From contig CALKHU010000112.1 of NCBI GenBank assembly GCA_937991555.1, forward strand, positions 1 to 10,805: a stretch of 10,805 nt of DNA. The letters are read 5' to 3'. The notes beneath the pieces were generated by a model. It did not search any database, had not been told where the DNA came from, and worked only from the letters and a program-made list of their open reading frames with translations. Shown piece by piece: positions 5,600-10,805 of the stretch (positions are counted from its first letter, which is position 1; each line of letters begins with the position of its first letter). This DNA comes from an uncultured Caulobacter sp. (GTDB lineage: Bacteria; Pseudomonadota; Alphaproteobacteria; Caulobacterales; Caulobacteraceae). Position numbers and translations under genes: made by a program.

Positions 5600-6419
5600 C
5601 GAGATGACGCGCGACGAGGCGGAGGGCTTCCTCAGGGAGATCGGCGCGGGGCCCGAGGAGGGCTTTCCGCTGTTCGAGGCCGCCCTCGCCTGCGCCGTCC
5701 ACGACGACGACACGCGCGACGAGGCCGCGGCCCGGGCCGTCGCGGCCGAAGGCGCCGAGTGCCTGGCCCGGCGTCTGGAGACCGAGTCCCCCGAGGAGGC
5801 GATCGCCGAGGCCATGGCGGGCGACCTGCGGCTGCAGGGCGACCTGATGACCTTCGACGACCAGGCCAACGCCGACGTCATCGAGATCGCCGAGCGGCGG
5901 AAGGGCATTCCGGTCTCGCTGGGGATCTTCTACCTGCATGCGGCGCGGCAGACCGGCCTGGACGTGCGCGGCGTCGACTTCCCGGGCCACTTCCTGCTGC
6001 GCATCGAGACGGTCGAGGGGCCGCTGGCGCTGGATCCGTTCAGCGAGGGCCGCGTCGTCCTTCCATCGGAGCTGTCGCGGCGGGCGCTGCGCACGGGTCT
6101 GACGCCGGACGTCGCCGGACGGCTGGACCTGCTGATGGCGCCGACCAGCGACCGCAGCGTGCTGATCCGGCTGCAGAACAACATCTTCGCCCGCGCCCAG
6201 GCGGCCGGCGACTGGCCCCGCGCCGAGCGATCGGCCCTGCGCCGCGCCCTGCTCGACCCGACCGACCACCGCCCCTGGATCGACGTCGCCCGCGCCCGCG
6301 AGGGCCAGGGCGCCCTGGCCGGCGCCCTGCAGGCGCTGGGCATGGCCCAGCAACTCGACGGCGGCGCGGCGATCGCGGCGCGAGCGGCGCGGGAGCGGGT
6401 CCGGCTGAGGTTGAACTAA
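5580..6419 (+). CDS. SirB1 family protein (transglutaminase-like fold plus TPR-like tail)
   Basis: This is a member of the SirB1/YchA family, cytoplasmic proteins of unknown biochemical role. Counting from the ATG at 5604, the conserved block spans 84-133 with FDDQANADVIEIAERRKGIP, then VSLGIFYLHAARQTGL and GVDFPGHFLLR. His129 and Asp144 (LALDPF) match transglutaminase-fold His and Asp positions. The residue in the usual nucleophile region is Ser105 (PVSLG), with no Cys, so classical transglutaminase catalysis is unlikely. The C-terminal part (about 186-262) is helical and TPR-like, with NNIFARAQAAGDW and ALRRALLDPTDHRPW. The start at 5580 overlaps yraN by 20 bp; 5604 (MTRDEAEGFL) is an equally good choice. 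It is the last gene before an inverted-repeat spacer. Confidence 0.85.
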   Translation: MRGKAADEMTRDEAEGFLREIGAGPEEGFPLFEAALACAVHDDDTRDEAAARAVAAEGAECLARRLETESPEEAIAEAMAGDLRLQGDLMTFDDQANADVIEIAERRKGIPVSLGIFYLHAARQTGLDVRGVDFPGHFLLRIETVEGPLALDPFSEGRVVLPSELSRRALRTGLTPDVAGRLDLLMAPTSDRSVLIRLQNNIFARAQAAGDWPRAERSALRRALLDPTDHRPWIDVARAREGQGALAGALQALGMAQQLDGGAAIAARAARERVRLRLN

Positions 6420-6434
6420 ACCTTTCCCTTCAAT

Positions 6435-6560
6435 CGTCATGGCCCGACTTGTTCGGGCCACCCATGCGTGATGAGGCTCAGGATCGGGCCCCGCGGCGAT
6501 GTTGCGGCCCATCTCGTTCGCGGGTGTTCATGGGTGGCCCGAACAGGTCGGGCCATGACG
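6435..6560. repeat. Inverted pair of REP-like palindromes (BIME/MITE-like element)
   Basis: Two 32-bp arms, 6435-6466 and 6529-6560, are inverted copies of each other with 31 of 32 bases matching. Each arm is itself a hairpin: GGCCCGA with TCGGGCC around a 5-nt loop (6441-6459 and 6536-6554). The 62-bp centre holds a further imperfect stem (GGGCC...GGCCC, about 6486-6510). Similar palindromes recur between genes in Caulobacterales, from memory. No target-site duplication is visible outside the arms, so REP/BIME-like repeat fits better than a recent MITE. It may also act as a structured transcript end or separate gshB from the upstream operon. Confidence 0.75.
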
Positions 6561-6616
6561 GAGAAGAAGAGAACGTCCCGGTGAGGCTGGCGAATACCCC
6601 GGCGAGTGTCTAAGTC

Positions 6617-6640
6617 GGAAGCCGCCGGTCGTCGGCCTCC
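6617..6640 (+). other. Leader hairpin just before the gshB ribosome-binding site
   Basis: GGAAGCCG (6617-6624) pairs with CGGCCTCC (6633-6640) with one A-C mismatch and an 8-nt loop. It ends directly before the gshB ribosome-binding site AAGGAAG (6642-6648). It may be a leader structure or incidental; there is no match to a known riboswitch. No convincing promoter hexamers were found in 6561-6616. Confidence 0.25.
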
Positions 6641-6655
6641 GAAGGAAGAGCTCCC

Positions 6656-7603
<948 letters not shown>

Positions 7604-7620
7604 ACTATGTCGGCTATATG

Positions 7621-7649
7621 ACTGAATCGCTTCAGTTTCCATTTTAGTT
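7621..7649 (+). terminator. Possible weak terminator after gshB
   Basis: ACTGAA (7621-7626) pairs with TTCAGT (7631-7636) around TCGC, followed by TTCCATTTTAG. The stem is short and AT-rich, so termination may be inefficient. It lies 17 bases after the gshB stop, in an AT-rich 123-bp gap (7604-7726) before comM. Confidence 0.35.
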
Positions 7650-7691
7650 CACTTTTCGTTCTTGATCTAATCCGCTCGCTATGGTTGAGTC

Positions 7692-7700
7692 TGTGGATAA
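7692..7700 (-). promoter_or_regulatory. Perfect DnaA box upstream of comM
   Basis: TGTGGATAA is the reverse complement of the strong DnaA box TTATCCACA. It lies 26 bases before the comM ATG. Two GANTC sites (GAATC at 7624-7628 and GAGTC at 7687-7691) are in the same gap; one directly abuts the box. A single isolated box could regulate comM through DnaA or titrate DnaA; it is not an origin, as no cluster or AT-rich unwinding region is seen. Confidence 0.5.
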
Positions 7701-7726
7701 GTCACAGCTGCCGGAGCGGGGCGGAC

Positions 7727-9256
7727 ATGGTCGCGCGCGTGGTGACGGTCGCCTTCCAGGGCGTGGAGGCGCGCCGGGTCGATGTCGAGGTCCAGCTGAC
7801 CGGCGGCGAACAGGTGATGGTCGTGGTCGGCCTTGGCGACAAGGCCGTGGCCGAGAGCCGCGAGCGGGTGCGGGGGGCCTTCACCGGCCTCGGTCTGGCG
7901 ATGCCGGGCAAGCGGATCGTGGTCAATCTCGCGCCGGCCGACCTGCCCAAGGAGGGCAGCCACTACGATCTGCCGATCGCGCTCGCGGTGATGGGCGCGA
8001 TGGGCATCCTGCCGCCCGACGCCCTGAACGGCTGGGCGGCGGTGGGAGAGCTGTCCCTCGACGGCACCCTCTCCCCGGTCGCCGGGGTGCTGCCGGCCGC
8101 CGTCGCCGCCGGGGCCATGGACCTGGGCCTGATCTGCCCGGAAGCCTGCGGGTCGGAGGCGGCCTGGGCGGGCGGAACGCGGGTGCTGGCGCCGCGGTCG
8201 CTGATCGGCCTGATCAACCATTTCCGGGGCAGCCAGATGCTGTCCGAACCCCGCCCCGGCCGGATGGTCGAGGGCGCCCGCGCGCCCGACCTGCGCGAGG
8301 TCAAGGGTCAGGAGCAGGCCAAGCGGGCGCTGGAGATCGCCGCCGCGGGGGGCCACAACCTGCTGTTTTCCGGCCCGCCCGGCTCGGGCAAGTCGATGAT
8401 GGCCCAGCGCCTGCCGGGCATCCTGCCGCCGCTGTCGGCCGCCGAGCTGCTTGAGACCTCGATGGTCCATTCGGTGGCCGGCCTCATCGCGCGCGGGGAG
8501 CTGACCCGCAGCCGGCCGTTCCGCGCCCCGCACCATTCGGCCAGCATGGCCGCCCTCACCGGCGGCGGCCTGAAGGCCAAGCCCGGCGAGGTCTCGCTGG
8601 CGCACAACGGCGTGCTCTTCCTCGACGAACTGCCCGAGTTCAGCCCGCAGTCGCTCGACAGCCTGCGCGCCCCGCTGGAAACCGGCGAGGTGATGGTCGC
8701 CCGCGCCAACGCCCACATCCGCTACCCGGCGAGGGTGCAGCTGGTCGCCGCCCAGAACCCCTGCCGCTGCGGCCATGGCGGCGCGGGCAAGGGCTACTGC
8801 GGCAAGGCTCCTCGCTGCCAGCGCGACTACCAGGGCCGCGTCTCCGGCCCGCTGCTCGACCGCATCGACCTGCAGATCGACGTGCCGCCTGTCAGCGCCG
8901 CCGACCTCGCCCTGCCGCCGCCGTCGGAAGGTTCGGCCGAGGTGGCCGCGCGGGTGGCGCAGGCGCGGCAGGCGCAGGCGGAGCGCGTCCTGGCCTGGCA
9001 GGGCGGCGCGCCCCCGCTCAATGCCCAGGCCGACGGCGACTTCCTCGACGCCTCGGCGGGGCTCGACGACGCCGCCCGCTCCCTTATGGCCCGCGCCGCC
9101 GACGCCGGCCACCTGACCGCGCGCGGCTGGACCCGCGCCCTGCGCCTCGCCCGCACCATCGCCGACCTCGACGGCGCGGGCAGTGTGAAACGTCTGCATG
9201 TGGCCGAGGCGCTGATCTATCGCCGCGTGGGAAGCCTCGCCGCCGTCTCTGGCTGA
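7727..9256 (+). CDS. comM: ComM / YifB family AAA+ ATPase (Mg-chelatase-like)
   Basis: ComM is a hexameric AAA+ helicase that drives branch migration when transforming DNA is recombined in naturally competent bacteria. Many non-competent bacteria also carry it. From the ATG at 7727 it has 509 residues, the usual length. The N-terminal Lon-like domain contains QVMVVVGLGDKAVAESRERV (29-48) and LAPADLPKEGSHYDLPIAL (68-86). Walker A is GPPGSGKS (216-223), the RPFRAPHH motif is at 263-270, Walker B is GVLFLDE (295-301), and LLDRID (376-381) follows. A cysteine cluster NPCRCG...C...C (C346, C348, C358, C364) is the family's probable zinc site. The frame is open back to a TTG at 7685, but family proteins start at MVARV. 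A GGAG lies 10 bases before the ATG. Confidence 0.93.
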   Translation: MVARVVTVAFQGVEARRVDVEVQLTGGEQVMVVVGLGDKAVAESRERVRGAFTGLGLAMPGKRIVVNLAPADLPKEGSHYDLPIALAVMGAMGILPPDALNGWAAVGELSLDGTLSPVAGVLPAAVAAGAMDLGLICPEACGSEAAWAGGTRVLAPRSLIGLINHFRGSQMLSEPRPGRMVEGARAPDLREVKGQEQAKRALEIAAAGGHNLLFSGPPGSGKSMMAQRLPGILPPLSAAELLETSMVHSVAGLIARGELTRSRPFRAPHHSASMAALTGGGLKAKPGEVSLAHNGVLFLDELPEFSPQSLDSLRAPLETGEVMVARANAHIRYPARVQLVAAQNPCRCGHGGAGKGYCGKAPRCQRDYQGRVSGPLLDRIDLQIDVPPVSAADLALPPPSEGSAEVAARVAQARQAQAERVLAWQGGAPPLNAQADGDFLDASAGLDDAARSLMARAADAGHLTARGWTRALRLARTIADLDGAGSVKRLHVAEALIYRRVGSLAAVSG

Positions 9257-9264
9257 AGCGTCCG

Positions 9265-9304
9265 GAGCGGCGCGGCGGCCTCGCCGTCAATCGGGGCGCC
9301 GCTC
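9265..9304. other. Long-stem hairpin between comM and the propeller gene
   Basis: GAGCGGCGC (9265-9273) pairs perfectly with GCGCCGCTC (9296-9304). The 22-nt loop contains a nested GGCG/CGCC stem (9274-9277 with 9282-9285). There is no T-tract, so it would be at most a Rho-assisted terminator of comM or an RNA-stabilising structure. It begins 8 bp after the comM stop. Confidence 0.4.
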
Positions 9305-9353
9305 GCCGGGAAGTGGTGTAAGGTCGCCCGTCGACCACGGCCGGAGGCGCGCC

Positions 9354-10475
9354 ATGACCGCAGTCCAGCTTCTCGTCGGGACCCGAAAGGGCGCCTGGAT
9401 CCTGCGCAGCGACGCCGGTCGCGCGACCTGGTCGGTCGACGGCCCGCATTTCCTCGGCAGCATCGTCAACCACCTGGTGCTCGATCCGCGCGACGGCAGG
9501 ACGATGCTGATGGCGGCCAGCACCGGGCATCTGGGCCCGACCATCTTCCGCTCCACAGACGGCGGGAAGCGCTGGACCGAGGCGGGCCGGCCGCCGGCCT
9601 TCCCGAAGGCCGCCGAGGGGGAGGCGCCGCGGGCGGTCGACCACAGCTTCTGGCTGGAGCCGGGTCATGCGGACGAGCCGGGGGTCTGGTGGGCCGGGAC
9701 CTCGCCGCCCGGCCTGTTCGTGAGCCGCGACGGCGGGGAGACCTGGGACGGGGTGAGCGGCTTCAATGACCACCCGATGTACTGGAAATGGTGCCCGGCC
9801 GACGGCGGAACGCCGGACGGGGCCCTGCTGAACCAGATCGTCATCGACCCGCGCGACGCCCGGCACATGTACATCGCCACCTCGACCGGCGGGGTGTTCG
9901 AGAGCCAGGACCAGGGCGCGACCTGGGCGCCGCTGAACCGGAACGTCGAGGCCAGCTTCTTCCCCGATCCCTATCCGGAGTACGGCCAGGACGCCCACTA
10001 CATCGCGCTGGCCCCGACCAATCCCGACCGGGTCTGGCAACAGAACCACTGCGGCGTCTATCGCCTCGATCGTCCCTCCGACGTCTGGGAGCGGATCGGC
10101 CGGCGGATGCCCGAGGAGATCGGCGACATCGGCTTCACCATCGTGCCGCATCCCCGCGACGCGGACACCGCCTGGGTCTTCCCGATGGACGGCACGGACG
10201 TCTGGCCGCGGGTCAGCCCCGGCGGCCGGCCGGCGGTCTACCGAACCCGCGACGGCGGCGCGTCGTGGCAGCGGCAGGACGGCGGATTCCCGCGCGAGCA
10301 GGGCTGGTTCACCGTCAAGCGACAGGCCTTCTGCGCCGACCGGGCCGATCCGCTCGGCCTCTACCTCGGAACGACCGGCGGGGAAATCTGGGCGAGCGAC
10401 GACGAGGGCGGCTCCTGGCGCTGCATCGTGCGCCACCTGCCCGAGATCTACTCGGTCGTCGCCGCCCCCCTCTGA
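9354..10475 (+). CDS. BNR/Asp-box beta-propeller protein (sialidase-like or sortilin-like fold)
   Basis: This 373-residue protein consists of repeated Asp-box turns: STDGGKRW (67-74), SRDGGETW (124-131), SQDQGATW (184-191), TRDGGASW (298-305) and SDDEGGSW (348-355). A degenerate SDAGRATW sits at 19-26. Such spacing suggests a six- or seven-bladed propeller as in BNR/sialidase or VPS10-like domains. There is no signal peptide or membrane segment, so it is predicted cytoplasmic. Sialidase catalytic residues (FRIP-type arginine) are not seen, so a glycosidase role is not supported. Notable conserved-looking stretches are AVDHSFWLEPGH (94-105), NDHPMYWKW (138-146) and GQDAHYIALAP (211-221). The start has a strong ribosome-binding site, GGAGG at 9343-9347, six bases before the ATG. 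It is followed after nine bases by a ubiquitin-like gene. Confidence 0.8.
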   Translation: MTAVQLLVGTRKGAWILRSDAGRATWSVDGPHFLGSIVNHLVLDPRDGRTMLMAASTGHLGPTIFRSTDGGKRWTEAGRPPAFPKAAEGEAPRAVDHSFWLEPGHADEPGVWWAGTSPPGLFVSRDGGETWDGVSGFNDHPMYWKWCPADGGTPDGALLNQIVIDPRDARHMYIATSTGGVFESQDQGATWAPLNRNVEASFFPDPYPEYGQDAHYIALAPTNPDRVWQQNHCGVYRLDRPSDVWERIGRRMPEEIGDIGFTIVPHPRDADTAWVFPMDGTDVWPRVSPGGRPAVYRTRDGGASWQRQDGGFPREQGWFTVKRQAFCADRADPLGLYLGTTGGEIWASDDEGGSWRCIVRHLPEIYSVVAAPL

Positions 10476-10484
10476 CGGCGTCCG

Positions 10485-10748
10485 ATGGTCCAGGTTCTCC
10501 TGCCCTCGCAGTTGCAGTCCTACTCCGGCGGCGCCTCGCGGGTGACGGCGGCCGGCGAGACCGTGGCGGCGGTGCTCGACGATCTCGACGCCGCCTTTCC
10601 GGGGCTGCGGTTCCGGGTCATCGACGAGCAGGGCCGGATCCGGCGGCACATGCGGATCTATGTCGGCCAGGACCGGGTCTTCGACATCGGCCGGACCGTC
10701 GGTCCGCAGGACGAGGTCCTGCTGTTCGGGGCTCTGAGCGGCGGCTAG
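10485..10748 (+). CDS. MoaD/ThiS-type ubiquitin-like protein ending in Gly-Gly
   Basis: This 87-residue protein has the beta-grasp pattern of MoaD/ThiS sulphur carriers. There is an N-terminal strand MVQVLLPSQLQSYSGG (1-16), then TVAAVLDDLDAAFPGL (26-41), HMRIYVGQDRV (55-65) and VGPQDEVLLFGALSGG (72-87). The terminal Gly86-Gly87 directly precedes the stop and could be adenylated and thiocarboxylated, as in MoaD, ThiS, CysO or archaeal SAMPs. No moaE, thiG, E1-like or protease gene is in the window, so molybdopterin or thiazole synthesis is not supported by context. It lies nine bases after the propeller gene, without its own clear ribosome-binding site, so the two are probably co-translated. 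Alternatives are a sulphur carrier for an unknown pathway or a protein modifier. Confidence 0.82.
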   Translation: MVQVLLPSQLQSYSGGASRVTAAGETVAAVLDDLDAAFPGLRFRVIDEQGRIRRHMRIYVGQDRVFDIGRTVGPQDEVLLFGALSGG

Positions 10749-10762
10749 CCGCGGCGCTTCGG

Positions 10763-10777
10763 TTAATTCGCCGTTAG
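10763..10777 (+). promoter_or_regulatory. CtrA-like box (TTAA-N7-TTAG)
   Basis: TTAA (10763-10766), seven bases, then TTAG (10774-10777) matches the CtrA consensus TTAA-N7-TTAA at seven of eight positions. In Caulobacterales and relatives CtrA controls cell-cycle genes. The box overlaps the start of the terminator below and may serve a gene beyond the window's right edge. Pattern match only. Confidence 0.35.
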
Positions 10778-10799
10778 AAGATGACGCCTGCGTCATTTT
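10778..10799 (+). terminator. Intrinsic terminator after the ubiquitin-like gene
   Basis: AAGATGACG (10778-10786) pairs with CGTCATTTT (10791-10799), with one G-T pair and a CCTG loop; the stem's T-run is followed by CCCGTT. It ends about 50 bp after the stop of the MoaD-like gene and would close the two-gene unit. Confidence 0.5.
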
Positions 10800-10805
10800 C
10801 CCGTT

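Noticed and set aside
6420..6655. A recent MITE insertion with target-site duplication
   Set aside because: The sequences outside the two 32-bp arms share no direct repeat, and each arm is internally palindromic, which fits REP-type repeats better.
7604..7726. A replication origin near the DnaA box
   Set aside because: Only one DnaA box is present and there is no cluster, extended AT-rich unwinding region or origin-type gene neighbour.
7679..9199. A 506-residue open frame antisense to comM
   Set aside because: Compositionally biased shadow of the conserved comM gene; no motif or start signal.
9084..10796. A 570-residue open frame antisense to the propeller and ubiquitin-like genes
   Set aside because: It spans three real genes on the other strand with no domain-like features; a GC-driven shadow.

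Overview
The window is GC-rich, densely packed chromosomal DNA from an alphaproteobacterium, most likely one of the Caulobacteraceae (Caulobacter, Phenylobacterium or Brevundimonas type). This rests on the sdhC-sdhD-sdhA order beside zapE, the rsmI-yraN-gshB-comM run, a long-armed REP-like repeat, GANTC (CcrM-type) sites, and a CtrA-like TTAA-N7-TTAG box at the right end. Genus assignment is inference.

Left part (1-2187, minus strand): the start of the succinate dehydrogenase operon, sdhC-sdhD-sdhA (sdhA cut by the window edge), with a recognisable promoter in the 94 bp behind sdhC. Upstream and co-directional lies zapE, an AFG1-type ATPase. SdhC carries Asn where the family has the heme b axial His.

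Middle (2224-4322): divergent from zapE is a PLP enzyme whose substrate-discriminating residues all match tryptophanase (tnaA) rather than tyrosine phenol-lyase. A terminator hairpin follows it and overlaps the 3' end of a minus-strand BrnT/BrnA toxin-antitoxin module. The BrnT toxin reading frame is broken by a single-base frameshift, while the BrnA antitoxin is intact. An AT-rich spacer of about 185 bp, with two identical TGTAGCTACA palindromes 33 bp apart, separates this module from the next operon. Each palindrome overlaps the -10 of one of two divergent candidate promoters.

Right-centre (4323-9256, plus strand): a conserved housekeeping run. It holds rsmI (16S rRNA 2'-O-methyltransferase), yraN (RecB-fold nuclease-like), a SirB1-type transglutaminase-fold/TPR protein, a 126-bp inverted repeat built of two REP-like palindromes, gshB (glutathione synthetase) and comM (AAA+ branch-migration helicase). 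A perfect DnaA box and two GANTC sites lie just before comM.

Right end (9354-10748, plus strand): a probable two-gene unit pairing a cytoplasmic BNR/Asp-box beta-propeller protein with a MoaD/ThiS-type ubiquitin-like protein that ends in a bare Gly-Gly. Its function is unknown, and it is the best candidate here for an undescribed system. It is followed by a CtrA-like box and an intrinsic terminator. No tRNA, rRNA, CRISPR array, IS element or prophage gene was seen.
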